Notes under the pieces: generated by a model
Databases searched by the model: none
Told to the model about the DNA's origin: nothing
What the model saw: the letters and a program-made list of their open reading frames with translations, nothing else
Assembly (NCBI GenBank): GCA_021018815.1
Contig: JAITYX010000016.1
Location: forward strand, 2,982,001 to 3,046,000
Reading direction: 5' to 3'
Source of the DNA: Talinum fruticosum
Lineage: Eukaryota; Streptophyta; Magnoliopsida; Caryophyllales; Talinaceae
DNA length: 64,000 nucleotides
Position numbers and translations under genes: made by a program
In this document: positions 11,341 to 23,590 of the stretch, piece by piece
Position numbering within the stretch: position 1 is the first letter of the stretch
How the letters are laid out: each line of letters starts with the position of its first letter

Positions 11341-12414
11341 AGCACTTTTCTTTAAGAAATATACCCCATTCTTCAATTCACCCTTTTTAATTAGTTTCTT
11401 CGATGTGAGGTCCGGTAGGAGACAACAATTGACACCTTGTTATAAAACAATTTTCGGGTCTTTTGCCAACTGATGGCCTGAAAAAAATTGCAAGTTAGTG
11501 AGTGTAGGAACATATAAGATTTCCTAAAACTTCATGTAATTAACTCTATGCATATGTCTATGACTAACTGTCAAGAGCTTTTTGGCTCTATAATACAATG
11601 GCGGAAAGTACATTGCCTGCACTTAGATCCTGCCAGGTTATACGCACTTCCTCAGTTTTTCACTTGTGTTGCTGGTCTCTAGCTTGCTTTTTTATTTTTA
11701 AACGAAAAAAACTAAAAAGGAAAGGCCATTCTTTATGATTAGCCTGTTCTGATTCATGAGGGTATGTTAAATAATTGTGAAGCAAGATATGGAATTTGTA
11801 GACCAGGATACAAAACGAAAAGACCTACGTCGGATTGAAGGAGTCCAGCGCCAATATTAATATTGTAGATTTTGACCTTGCATTGAACTTGGATATTGAT
11901 CTGGATATTGGTGGAGGACTGAGCATCGGTGGAGACAAGCAACAACCTCGTTTCAAGATGGCGTTGGCGAGAGAAATGCCACATTGAAGGGCTTCACTGA
12001 TTTAGACGGAGGGTTTTGAGGAGCTGAATTATTTTCTGGGGTGGCAAGCTTCTTACTTGGATTGGAGGTCGAAGGTGGGGTTGGCATTTTTACGAGAACT
12101 TACCTAGTTCTCGACCCAGTTAAGGAAGTAGATTAATGGTCAATCAGTACGATTTTTTGGCCCGAGGTTGGACCATTTAATTTAGAGTAGGACCAATTGA
12201 CACGGTTGGCCGTTGACCCGGATTAGACCAACGTAAATCGGTAGAATCGGAGAGAAATATATCCCATGTATTGCAATCATTGTTTTTAATTTTTGCATTA
12301 TCCAAGTTCCAAAATTACGAAACTCATAAATAGTGCTAAAAATATGGCATAACATTAATTTGAGTCTCAAAGTCTCGAATTTTCTACACATTCAACTCAT
12401 AATAATGATCTAAG
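11341..12414. other. Intergenic; unrecognised coding-like stretch on the minus strand
   Basis: 11754-12110 on the minus strand has higher GC and open pieces (11754-11984 and a Pro/Ser-rich stretch before it) interrupted by stops. I do not recognise a family. It may be a gene relic. The remainder shows nothing. Confidence 0.3.
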
Positions 12415-12645
12415 GGCCTGTTCAAAATAGCCATTAAAACCAACTATTATAATTGTTATAACTTAAATGAGTGGAAATGAGATGAAACGAGATGAAATGA
12501 TTATCTATTATAACTGTTAGGAGCTTAAATGAAATTAAATGATTAGTTATTTTAGTTGTTATAACTAAACTGAGATGAAAATAATTGAAATGAGCTTGAA
12601 ACTATTATAATTACTGGTATAAAAGTCATTTCGAACATACCTTAA
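12415..12645. repeat. MITE-like repeat
   Basis: Starts with AGGGCCTGTTCAAAATAG and ends near GAACATACCTTA. The interior consists of TTATAATTGTTATAACT and GAGATGAAA repeats. It resembles the GTTATAA/GTTGTAA repeats at 1737 and 45618. No target duplication was verified. Confidence 0.4.
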
Positions 12646-13059
12646 ATGAAGAAAACAACCATCAATATCAACCATAATTATAAGCTCACACTCAAAACTT
12701 ATACAGCAACTTAAATAACCCAAACATGAATTAACCATTCAAACAAAAACATGAACTAACCACTGAAATAGCAAAATAGTTTCAACTCTCGATTCTCATA
12801 CTTACTAAGCACACTATTGTCAATTAGTTCAAACATAAACTAAAAAATAAATAAGCAAGCATAACTAATAGGAAATCAAGCCTTGAAATTCAATATGTTT
12901 GTCTCCTTGTCTTTGTCTGCATGCAACCACACCACCACCACCACGACAGTATGGCACTACCAACCCAAGGCACGAGTCGTATCTGGAACTGGGAATAGAG
13001 GGAACAAGCGAGAGAAGAGGGGGGAGGCGAGAGAGATGTCAGAAAAACACAAAGTAACG
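12646..13059. other. Intergenic
   Basis: No gene. The open frame 12883-13155 includes a CACCACCAC run and no domain. Confidence 0.4.
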
Positions 13060-13440
13060 AGTAATATTATTATAGGAACCACTTTTTATTATGGTTTAAA
13101 ACAATTTTTAACTATGGTTATCCATCGTCGTGTATATGACCATAATTATAGATGAACATCTTTTACTACGGTTCACAACCGTAGTAAAAGACAACCTATT
13201 AATACGGTTGTTAACAACCATCGTAATATGTCCCAAAGCCCGGACATATGACTACGATTGTTGACAAACAAACAATCGTATAGTCATAGGTTAACCTATT
13301 ACGACATATGTTCCCTAACAACTGTCGTAATAGGTCTCAAAGCCAGACCTATGACTACGGTTGTGAGTCAACAACCGCGATCATAGGTTCAATGCAGGCC
13401 TATTGCGACAATTGTACCCTAACAACCGTCATAATAGGTA
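13060..13440. repeat. CACTA-like subterminal repeat block
   Basis: Alternating direct and inverted copies of short motifs (ACTACGGTTGT, CAACCGTAGTAAAAG, CTATTACGACA, GTCGTAATAGGT) fill about 380 bp. This arrangement is typical of the subterminal regions of plant CACTA (En/Spm) transposons. The CACTA terminus itself was not found, so the family is inferred. Confidence 0.45.
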
Positions 13441-14714
13441 TAAAAAAGTTTTATAATTTTTTTGGTGTTTTCTTACCCCTGTATAGTACAAAAATAACAT
13501 ATACAATCATTTACACAAACTCTTTCAGAATATATATACAATCCAACAATCTTGACCAGAATACAAACTAGATTCATCATACGAGTTGTATATACATTTA
13601 AAATAATAAAGACAAGTGTAAAAATATTATATACCTATGTAAATCACAAATTTGACCAATCAAATAATGAAGAATAAGTGTAAATATATACCTATGTCTT
13701 TATACGATTTTATACGAACTCTGTTCGACCTTGTTTTAACTCGTTGAGCACCTCATCCGTACATCCGTATAAGGTGAGTCATTTTCCACGAAATATTGTG
13801 ACCGATGATGTAAAAGACATATTAATTAGGTCAAGTGCAAGTGTTAATCAAGCTGAAAAAACATTAAAAAATTTAATTTTTTTATAATCAAATACATGTG
13901 CAAGTAAGTACCTCTTTGGGATTAAAATTATTTAAATCGAGTTTACTCACAATTTATTTCATGTACTAACGAATGTATAAGTTACACTCCACGTTCCTCG
14001 ATTGTTTATGGCACTGTAAGTAAATAGATTCCAAACACATGAAGAATTAATTAGTATTTTATGTGGCTAGCAAGTAATATGAAATGAAAAACAATTAAAG
14101 TAGACTTTATGCAAGAGAACCTCACTATAACGGAGACCATATGTGGGGTTGCTTTCACACGCAAGCCTCAATCCTCCCTAATAATAATAATGTACTAGAG
14201 CACTAGTTTTCAATCGAAAAATAAAATTCAAATTAGCAACATACAATTGAAAAGAATACTAATTAACAAAAACATAAAATGATTAAGGTCCGAACTCACA
14301 AGTGGACTACGTGCTTGATATCTTTCTTGATTGGTTGACCCGGAGGATCAAGTCGGTACGCACATTGCTCCATGGAAATATGGCAGCAAGCATCCAATGT
14401 TCGCTACATCGACACAAATGATACATTTATAAATATGTAACACAATAAAAACTTCATTCAAAGTTTATTTGTACGCTTACCCCTCAATGAACGCCACCAA
14501 GTACCATTTTTATTCCGCGCATTATGTTTCATGACTTCGAAGATATAGTCGGCTCATTCATCTTGTTTCTGCTCTACTCCTTGAATGGAATTAGGGTTAA
14601 AAAGTGAACCAACTCGCTTCCCATCTCGTGCAGCCATCTTACCGTTATACCAAAAGGCGGTAAAGTCGAGACAATCAATGCACGTTTCATCAAGTCAACA
14701 TTGTAGAAATATGT
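13441..14714 (-). mobile_element. Degenerate transposon-like coding remnants
   Basis: On the minus strand, about 14490-14640 reads DGKRVGSLFNPNSIQGVEQ, a stop, then ADYIFEVMKHNARNKNGTWW. This is clearly former coding sequence, but I cannot assign the family with confidence. The rest is AT-rich. It lies between the CACTA-like block and a Helitron helicase remnant, so either could own it. Confidence 0.35.
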
Positions 14715-15105
14715 TCGAATGCTTCATTTGACACACAACATGAGGTCTCTACTTGATGAGGATTTTGCAACTTTCTTGCTTAGAGTGGGAGATGAACGTG
14801 AATGTATCGTCGGTGATGATATGATCAAGTGGCACTATCGATATTCATATTATCAAATCAAGGTAATCCCGTTGCTGATTTAATTGATGCGATTTTCTCC
14901 GATTTGAGTACTCATGCGGGTGATAAATTTACCGGAACCGAAAACATTTACTACTCGTTGACTATGTTCTCGATGATGTCCAACATCTATATCCACATGA
15001 ATTCTTGAAATCCTTTGGCCTTTGGAGAATTGCCACCACACACGCTTACATGAAACTAGGTTAATATGTCGAGGCTAAAATCTTTCATTGAAAGACACTA
15101 CGATG
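14715..15105 (+). mobile_element. Helitron PIF1-like helicase remnant
   Basis: Reads NMRSLLDEDFATFLLRVGDE...DLSTHAGDKF...YYSLTMFSMMS...ELPPHTL across stops. This is the order seen in plant Helitron helicases (NMR...FLLRIG..., FPDL..., YYS(F)D..., NGLPPHEL). Several stops and a shortened middle show it is dead. No Rep domain or Helitron ends were identified beside it. Confidence 0.6.
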
Positions 15106-15311
15106 TTTATATCGGGCATTCCATTGAAAACTCGTTGAAGATGTCGGACTTTCTTTTTGAGATGGTCGGAAAATAATTTTTCGATTAAATTATGTTTTTC
15201 ATGAACCATTAACAAATCACAAGGACGAGATAATACCACATGTTGGTATATATATTCCTCTAACATATTTTTAATCATGGTCAAATTATATGTTTCATTG
15301 TCTAGAGGCAC
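15075..15311 (-). CDS. Hypothetical ORF, 78 residues
   Basis: An uninterrupted frame containing ETYNLTMIKNMLEEYIY and KKKVRHLQRVFNGMPDINIVV. It is the mirror of the DNA just after the helicase remnant. Family not recognised. It may be a piece of another element or chance. No promoter or neighbours support expression. Confidence 0.2.
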   Translation of the reverse strand: MPLDNETYNLTMIKNMLEEYIYQHVVLSRPCDLLMVHEKHNLIEKLFSDHLKKKVRHLQRVFNGMPDINIVVSFNERF

Positions 15312-18300
15312 ATTCCAAAATACAACAAGGGCATGGGGATTTTTTTCATCATGTTTGGTTACTAAAGGTCATGTTCAAGGAAAGTTTGGGGTGTTTGCGA
15401 AAAATGTTTACAAAGAAGTTTTATTGCTCATGATCTAAGGATAATGTTATTTACATATATAGTATACTTTTGTTGTTTTTTCTTTAATTTTTTTCTTCCA
15501 CATCGGTGTAAATACATTTGCTTCTTATCAATGTTAATTAATTATTGGGAAATTTTTTCTTAATAATTTTATTTTAATTTTTTACTAACATATTCAATTA
15601 AATAATTTCTCAATTCATTGAAGGACTAATATAAATAAGGCCAAATTATAAATATAATACATATTCAATTAAATAATTTTCTATCATTGTTAATTATTTT
15701 TTATCTAGTATAATTATAAAAATATGTGCAGAATTTACATTCCTTATATCAATTAAAATAAATAAAACCCAAATTGTAAAGTTTGAATCTTGGATAAATA
15801 AATTTATATTTCTTGTATAAATCATCCTTATAACATATATAGACTTTGGATAATTTATTTTCTTTATATATAAAATATAGAATTTATGATAATTAAAGTC
15901 TATATGTTATATCAGAGAACTTATATCAAAAGGAGGCATAATTATGTGTTAATGTAAGCATAATGCTGTTGTTATAAATGATAGTGAATTACAAAAATCC
16001 ATGAATCGCTTGAACTAATATTATTTTAGAGATTTTTTAAAATAAATAGAATATACTTTCAAAAAATAGTATTTTCTTTATTTACTTTGTTTTTTCTTTT
16101 ACTAATTGAACCCTCATGCACGGTGCGTTCAGTTTATTTAGAAAGTAAATATAGTTTTGTAAAATAGAGAGTTAGTCTAACAAAATAACTAGTATTATTA
16201 ACAAGTATAAAATATGTTATAAACTGAAAAAATATTAAATTTAAAGTGTATACTTTGTTACGAAAATCCATTAAATCATTTGCACGCTTTTATATAGATG
16301 AAAAAATGACTTTATGAGAAATCATTTGTATGTGTAGATTTCTCATATAAACGATTTTGGTCTGTAAACATGGATGCATAAACATTTCCATGTATTTTGT
16401 GAGAAATCTACCCATACAAAGATCACCCCAAACAAACCACCATAACATGGGAGATGACCATTACGTTTAAGATATTGAAGACATCCTTTCACTTATGAAT
16501 GAAAAAAACAGAAGGAGGATATATACTGGTAATCCAATACACATTGAATTTTTAATCAAGAAATATCAAAGTAATATAAGCAAAATATTAAAGAAAGTAA
16601 AGACGTGTTAAAATTAACAACAAGATTGGTCAAATAAAACATATAAATTTTACGATGGCATAAGTGAAAATAAGGAACCAGCAACTAAAATGCAATATAA
16701 GCACTTAAATGTGTAAAATTAGACCGAGAAAAGTGAAATTGCATTATATGAAATATGACCTAACAAAGAAAATAGACCAAGAAAAGTCCACGATTAAATA
16801 AAATCAAATAGGCAACAATCTTTTTTGACCCAGAAAAGCAACAACAAATTTCCAATCAAATTAGGCCTGTTTCTTTCCTTTCCTGGATTATCTACATATC
16901 AAAAAACAGAGGGAGAAGAAGGACAATCCTCACCCTGAAATCAGAAAATTGGAGCTTACCCTTCAATTACCCCAGCCAACAACAAGCACATCATTACGTA
17001 TTCTAAATATCAAGATTGGTGGTTTCCTTATATGTCAAAGTATTTCGGTTGCTTACCCTTCATGTAGCCAGCCAGGGGAAAAATCAAACAAAAAAGAGTA
17101 GATGTGAAGATAGTTACCTTGAAACCTCCCCAAGATTGTAAAACTCCTTTGAGTTCTTTACCTTTTTTCTCTCTCCAGTGACACGTTGCAATTGCTTATC
17201 ATGAGCAGTGATGGACAGAAATTAGGGAAGAAAGAACAAAGCGAAATCTACATTACAAGGTTGGTGTTTGGAAGGAAGGAGGAGAAAAAGAGAACCTGGA
17301 CTAAGTACAAAACGCCAAAGTTCTGTGAAATAACTGGAGAATTCAGATTATGTAATTTGTGAAAGTAAACAAGTATAGAAAAGGGGGATAACAATAACCG
17401 TTTAGCATGTTCCTTATACTTTGCATTGAAGAAGTCGCGCAGACTTATGATGTTAGGATATCTGCTCTTGATTGAATGGATTGACGCCTCTGAAACAGTT
17501 AAGGCAGTTAGACATTGAGAATTACCGTGTCCGGAATTGTCTCAATGAGAGCAGTAAAGGTGAACCTACTAAGACCTCCAAAGGACGCAGCCATAAGGTG
17601 AGTCCAGCTTCTTGGAAAATATCTCGAGAAATAAGAGAACAAGAATAATTCAGCAACAGTAAAGAGCGGAATAACATTTGTGAAGTTCAGAGACCTTCAC
17701 AAAACAATAACCGTTTGTGCCTCATTCACCACCACCACCAGAGTAAGTACCAGGACCATAAACTAACATCATTAATATAGTAGGAGCAGGGAAGTTTTGA
17801 GTCTTGAGTGGATGAGTTAATCTTAAGCAAGTGATGGCTGGAGCACATGCATAGCAACCAGAAACATGAACAAGGTCCTGAACTGCTACAACATTCCTAA
17901 AATTATGAAAAAACCCCAAGGCACATAACTAAGAAGGCCTCTGAGAATCTGGCCGGGTCAAGGGAAAGTTGAAAGAATGTATAGCTACCAAAACCATGGA
18001 ATGGATTGCCTGAATCACTGAACGATTAAAAGCTAATATGTACCCTAAAGTACAGAAGAAGAAAATCTGATCAAAAGACATTTTAAGCTCAAAGAGTGAC
18101 AAATGGGCAATTCTCAGTTTTGGATTATAACAAATGTCTCACAATACATGGAAGTGCTGAAGGAAGGTCAAGATGTCCACCCTTCAACAATAATTTATTG
18201 TTAATCTTCAACAGCAGAAAGGCACTGATTTCTAAGCTAGTAGACTAAAAATCAAATGCCTTTCTATGTATAGTAAAAATGCCATATTTGGAAGTGCTCC

Positions 18301-19014
18301 AACAATTCAAACATTAATGTGATATTACAATGCCAATCAAAGGATTCCCCATATAATGTATTCTAAGAGTTGCACACTTGTTGCAAATTGCGATAGTAGA
18401 ACAAGGACACATTTTATTTGTAGAAAGTAAAAAACAAGTGAAGAAAGAAGGTTAACTTCAATGACTTTGAAAGTGAGATTACAATGAATTTAATGCAAGT
18501 ATCCGTGTTGTCAAAGCACCCAAATCCCATCATGCAACTTACAGATTCGACCTGGAAACTAGCTCACACTTCCAAATCCAGTTACATCTTTAAATCCTAC
18601 AACGAGCCAATTCGTAGTTATTTCTCACCTTTTTTTCTTTCTTGTGTAGATAAATTCTTTCCTAAATGAGAAACTCGAAAGAATTGCACACTGTGCTGTT
18701 GGGAAAATCAAGGACTGTAAGCAGCTTTTTCCATTTTCTTTTTGGAACGGAATTTTTTTCCTTATCATAATACACAGTAGTAACCAGTATAAGAAGCAGA
18801 GATCTTTATGCAAGAGCTAGTGCAGCGGGTGGAACATGTGAGAATAACTTCACTTCATACGATACGAAAATATAATATAATATTAATACGTCTACATGAA
18901 GATGAAACTACTATGTTAGGTTTCACAATTGAAATTTGTGGGTATGTTTCCACAACTGACAATGAGTTACTATTATCTTTAAACATAGACAGTGATTATA
19001 GGAACCAAATGTAC
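15312..19014. other. Intergenic, no gene recognised
   Basis: 15420-16860 is very AT-rich. 16860-19010 has a more balanced composition with many short exon-like pieces on the minus strand (for example 17100-17200 ending in a GTAACTATC donor), but no recognisable protein. It lies downstream of the KIN-12 relic on that strand and could be diverged intron or exon sequence of it. I could not identify the later motor motifs (switch I/II). Confidence 0.4.
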
Positions 19015-20956
19015 CTTTTGGAAGACACTCGTGCATTTCCCTTATTCAGGCAAACAAGAATTCAAATATCCTTGGCGTCATTCCACGATGGGGACTCAGC
19101 TTGAATTCCAAGTCATCCATCTCACCACACATAATGGATGTCTTTCCACTTCCAGTCTTGCACAATAAAAGACAACGGCAAATTAGAGCTTAATAATGAA
19201 GAAAGGTTCAGATAATTGACATGTCCTGATGAAGAACTATGGCACAAAAGAAAGTACATTTAGTGAAAAGTGAAATCTAAAAACCAAATCGATTGTAGGA
19301 TGAAAAGTGAAGAACAAAGCAAAATTGAGCTATACAAGGACACTATTTGACGAATTCTTTTATGGTAAAGTTCTCCTAATTTTTGAATAAACATCACTTT
19401 CATGTCATCCATTATGTACATCTGAACATCAGATGATATATAATAGCAAAGAAGTAATCATGCTACTATGCTAATCACTACTCTGCCTACACTATAGCAT
19501 GAGACTTTTTCTTCTTAGAATAAGTTCATTAATAAAGCCAAAATTAGAAGAACAAGAAGAAGAAAAAAATACAGATTGAAGAGTTACCTGCCCATAGGCA
19601 AACATGCAGCTATTATATCCAGACAAGAAATTTTCTACCATTGGTAGGCCAGCCATCCTAAAAAGCATCTCCTGAAAGTTCCAAAATTATCAGAAAACAT
19701 TTGTGAAGTCAAAACCGTTGCAGTAAGCTTAATTCAATTTTGACCTTACAAAAGGGCAGCTCAGTGAGAGCATAAAAATTCAAAGTCGCGGCATCAATTT
19801 CAGCCTCAAAAATCATGAGCTCCAACTCTCTCTATCATCATCATGAATTCTCCACAATCAATCAAAATCTAAAGTACTTCATTCATAAAATCCACCACCA
19901 TGAATTCCCATCATTTATCTCAATGAAAACGTAATATACCATCACTATTTTTCTTTTTTTTTTTAAAGAAAAAGGAGCCAAGAGTGGCAGTACAAGGAGT
20001 ACAAATTCATGGGGTCGCTGAGCTTCCAAACCATCCAATCTCAAACAATGAAAACATAATATACCATCACTATTATTTTCAATGAAAACATAATCCTAGT
20101 GTTTCACATGCTACGTGATCAAATGTGAATTGAGTTTCTGGCTGCCCAATCCAGGTAATGCTCTGTGCATTGTCCTGCCTTAAAAACTAGTGTATCCATT
20201 TGTATTTCTCTCAAAGGCATTGAGAGGACGTACTCTAATTATGACCTAAACAATTGCATAATGCAAGAAAGAAAACTGATTATGATCGCACACAACAATT
20301 TCACAAAGATTTTCATATTTATGACTTGCCTGACATAGCATTACACAATAAATGTCCCAAAATTATAGTTTTATATGCAACATTACACCATGTCAATAAT
20401 AAAACCAAATAGGCAAGATAAAGTTTACTAACCTGTACATTATGATCCATCCAGAAATATGGATCTTCTTTGAGATCAAAGTGTGGAACTCAACTGTATT
20501 AACAACAGAAGGCTGGTCACTGGTAACAGAGAACCTTCTCGAAAGTGCAGTGAAAGTTCCTGCAGATGCGCTTCCTTGATGGCGCGAGCTGCTCCATGGG
20601 GCGAACCCAGACCAGGATTCGGGATTCATTCATGCTCGAAAACCCGAACCGATTCCTCCCTGAATTCCCATTTCCTTGCCTCTCCGGGGTACGAAGATGC
20701 AAAGTCGCTGTCTCAGAGCTTTTTCCCCTGGGCTTAGTGGGTGTCCTATCAACCTTATTCTTAGCATTCACTTCTTGCTCTACACTAGAATTAGGGTTCT
20801 GGTGTGGCTTAGGAATCGCATGCAATGGAGCCCTGGGTGAATCCGAGTTTGTAGGGTTTGAAGCCGAATCGCTAGCGTCTATGGCTACATTTTCAATTTC
20901 TTCTCATCTTGATTCTTCCCGGTATTACGGCGCAAGAATTTGAAATCCCTCAACAT
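19015..20956 (-). pseudogene. KIN-12 (POK-type) kinesin, broken 5' fragment
   Basis: Plant kinesin-12 motors act in phragmoplast and division-plane guidance. On the minus strand: exon 1 20956-20432 starts MLRDFKFLRRNTGKNQDE and ends VPHFDLKEDPYFWMDHNVQ. Exon 2 (20245 to about 20098) reads VIIRVRPLNAFERN...SITWIGQPETQFTFDHVACETL. Exon 3 19671-19588 reads EMLFRMAGLPMVEN...NSCMFAYGQ. Exon 4 19156-19015 reads TGSGKTSIMCGEMDDLEFK, completing the P-loop GQTGSGKT across the intron. Introns are retained, so it is a segmental rather than retro copy. Damage: a frameshift after NQDE (about 20902), further shifts in exon 1 including one just before VPHF, one lost T in exon 2, no GT donor after exon 2, and a TGA in place of Arg in exon 4 (FLFA-stop-IREM). 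The rest of the motor and the coiled coil are absent. Confidence 0.8.
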
Positions 20957-21170
20957 CCTTATCCAATTAACAAATAAACACAATATGAAATCGCCAAAAA
21001 AGGGATCATAGATCGACAGAATTTAAATGGGCTTTTACATGAGAATCAACTTATCTGTAAGATGAATTTAGAAACAAAATTCCCAGCGCCCGATACCCTG
21101 AAATTGTGCTATAGTGCTGCTCGAGTTGGGCTTATTCTCTCCCCAATCTCTAAGCAAAAATAAAACGACG

Positions 21171-21290
21171 AAAAAACTACAAAAAACAGAAAAAATTGGA
21201 TGGTTTTCCCCTCTGTTGAAGATCATGAAAGAAAAAACTACACAAAACAGAAACAAAATTGGATGGTTTTTCCCCTCTGTTGAAGATCAT
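21171..21290. repeat. Tandem duplication, about 60-bp unit
   Basis: GGATGGTTTTTCCCCTCTG followed by TTGAAGATCATG occurs twice, each preceded by AAAAAACTAC and CAGAAA. It lies in the former promoter region of the KIN-12 relic. Confidence 0.8.
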
Positions 21291-21409
21291 GCTCTGAATC
21301 TCTCTCTCTCCTTTGTGTCGTTTAGTTCAAGTTTTGGTTTGAACTCCTGGGAGTATTGAGCAGTGAAGCTAGGAGCTTTTGTTTTTAAAATTGGACGAGG
21401 AAGAAAGTG

Positions 21410-21478
21410 AATCGGACGGTTGGATTTGATCCTGGAATTTGAATCAAACGGTTGGATTTGATCCTGGATTTGAATGAT
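21410..21478. repeat. Tandem duplication, about 34-bp unit
   Basis: CGGTTGGATTTGATCCTGGA and the following TTTGAAT occur twice in succession. Confidence 0.8.
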
Positions 21479-22263
21479 TGGGCCCATCCAACGGTCATCT
21501 ATTGCTCCCCGGTTTGAATATTTTGAATTTGGCTTATGTCCTTTTTAATAGGAAAAAAATTAAAGAAAAAGATACGTTGATTTTAGCCATTCCCAACGGC
21601 TATGCGATAAAAGAAAAAAAATTCTAGCTTTGATTATTCATAATTTCTCAAGGGATCCCACTTTGACATTTGACCAATAGAGCTAAGTGATACAAGATTA
21701 TATATTCTCATTAAACTTTTGATCGTGGATGGGATATTATCTAAAGATTAAAATTAGTTCACACTAGTGTAGACCCGTGTTATGTAAGAAATAATGTTAT
21801 ATAATGTATATCTTAAGAAATTATTAAATTATGGAGAGATATTTTACTTGTGAGTTTCTTTTTCTCGATCATTTGATTTTATAATGGTTTCACTTTCAAC
21901 AATATTATTGTATATGTTATCCCCACATAACGAAAACACTTTCGTAACTCATTAAATTTATCGGAACCCAACACATAAAAGTCATTAGAGCTCAAGCACA
22001 CATTCATTTTTCAATAATTCTAAATTTCATAAAGAATTGAAAATAATAAATAAAAAAGAATGTTAAAAATAAGGTTTTAAGATTACATTTGTGATGTGGA
22101 ACATTAAGAAGTCGAGGTTCCACTATGAATCAAACAATTTAAATAATCTTACTCATACGGTTATAGGAACAACGTGACAATATGTTTGGGTATCAAAAGA
22201 CAAATATTAGTAGGAAAAAGAATAATATATGATTGGTATATGTTGAATTAAATGACCTATAAA

Positions 22264-22403
22264 CAGTGGCGGAGTTAGCAAATATATTTAAGGGTGTCCC
22301 TTTTTAATATTCTTAAATTTTATAAACATTATTATTTTTTATGGGTGTCCCTTTTAACAATTTTATAATTCTTAAATTTAATAAACATTAATATTATCCA
22401 CTG
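22264..22403. mobile_element. hAT-type MITE, 140 bp
   Basis: Begins CAGTGGCGGAGTTAG and ends TTATCCACTG, so the ends are inverted (CAGTGG/CCACTG). CCTATAAA (22256-22263) and CCTATAGA (22404-22411) flank it and match at seven of eight positions, as for a hAT target duplication. The interior repeats AAGGGTGTCCC...TTTTAA twice. It encodes nothing. Confidence 0.7.
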
Positions 22404-22411
22404 CCTATAGA

Positions 22412-23259
22412 TGATAATAAATATTATTATGTAACAAATTAATATTACAATATAACGTATATCAAGTCAATAAAAGAATATCAAACTTATAACTCATAAC
22501 TCTTTATAAATTCAATACTATTTTAACTTAATTGATGCCTAGATAACTATTTACATGTAACCTACTAAAACATTATTGACTCAAATATTACATAAACTCT
22601 TAAAAAGTACACAAATACCCATAATAGGATCTCAATTTTTTAAAATTATAGGGTTAATATGATGATTTATCCATTCTTATCTACCTCTACACACAAAGAC
22701 AATCTTTTTTCCTCCTATACTCTTCAGTCATACTCAAGAGATTATAAATAATAGAAGTTAATTTTAAATAACTTCAAACCGAGACTCTACCTCTTAATTA
22801 TAAATAACTTTATGAGACTCCACCCCTTATCTTCTTACATTTGTATCCTTAAATCAATTGTATTTCCCAATCATTTCCATTTATATTTGCTCTCTAAAAG
22901 TTATAACATTCTAGTCATTTAAAAGGGAATGAGAAAATCCATTCAAGAATAAATTTACTGGTTGTAAACATTACACACAATGATAAAAGTATGGTAAGAG
23001 AAAATTCATTTTGCGAGTTTATCTAAAAATTCTATAGACATTAAAATCATTTAAGATAGAAATGTGGTGATAAAGAATAACAACTTCACTTTTTCATAAA
23101 TTAGCAGGTGAAACATATAAAATTCAACTTAATAATTATCAAATTAGGCTTTATAAACCATACTAATGATTAAGTAGGTAGTAAACTAAAAAAATTGTTT
23201 CTACGAGAGAATATATACAAATCCTAGAGAATATATACAAATCTTATGGCTGATACCCA
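22412..23259. other. AT-rich intergenic DNA
   Basis: No gene or bounded repeat recognised. Confidence 0.4.
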
Positions 23260-23590
23260 GAAGTCATAGACTTTTTTAACTGGCATGCCCGAGGATATTT
23301 GTGCAGAAATATTGGCAATTACAAGCTCACTTACTACGAAGAGGTGGAGCCAGGCTGAACTTTTGATTGAGAAAGTCACTGGAAGAGTCAAGTGCTAGGC
23401 TACTAGACACTTGTCTTATGCAGATAGAATGTAATTACTAACTCTGCTGTTTTCCTACACACCTATTGATGGAGTCATAAAGAAGCTTGAGAGCATTTGC
23501 AGGAAATTCTCGTAGGGTCAGAGTGATGAATATCATAAAGTTCCTCCAGTGGCTTACAACAATATATATCGGCTAAAGTGTGCGGACATA
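23260..23590 (+). mobile_element. L1-type LINE fragment, reverse transcriptase C-terminal part
   Basis: Across stops and shifts it reads RWSQAELLIEKVTGRVKC, then HLSYADRM, then VIKKLESICRKFS and YHKVPPVAYNNIYRLK. This is the conserved tail of plant L1 reverse transcriptases (W..K.LS.AGR..LI..V...I...W......P...I..I......FLWG). It is isolated and dead. Confidence 0.7.

Larger units (their letters stand above)
20957..22255. other. Intergenic
   Basis: Includes the former KIN-12 5' flank, two short tandem duplications (21171-21290 and 21410-21478) and AT-rich DNA. No gene seen. Confidence 0.4.

Noticed and set aside
16120..16135. ATGCACGGTGCGTTC patch as a Helitron end
   Set aside because: The stem is too short and no CTRR follows at the expected distance.
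20566..20943. Plus-strand open frame of 125 residues
   Set aside because: It is the antisense of KIN-12 exon 1, whose minus-strand reading has recognisable motifs.
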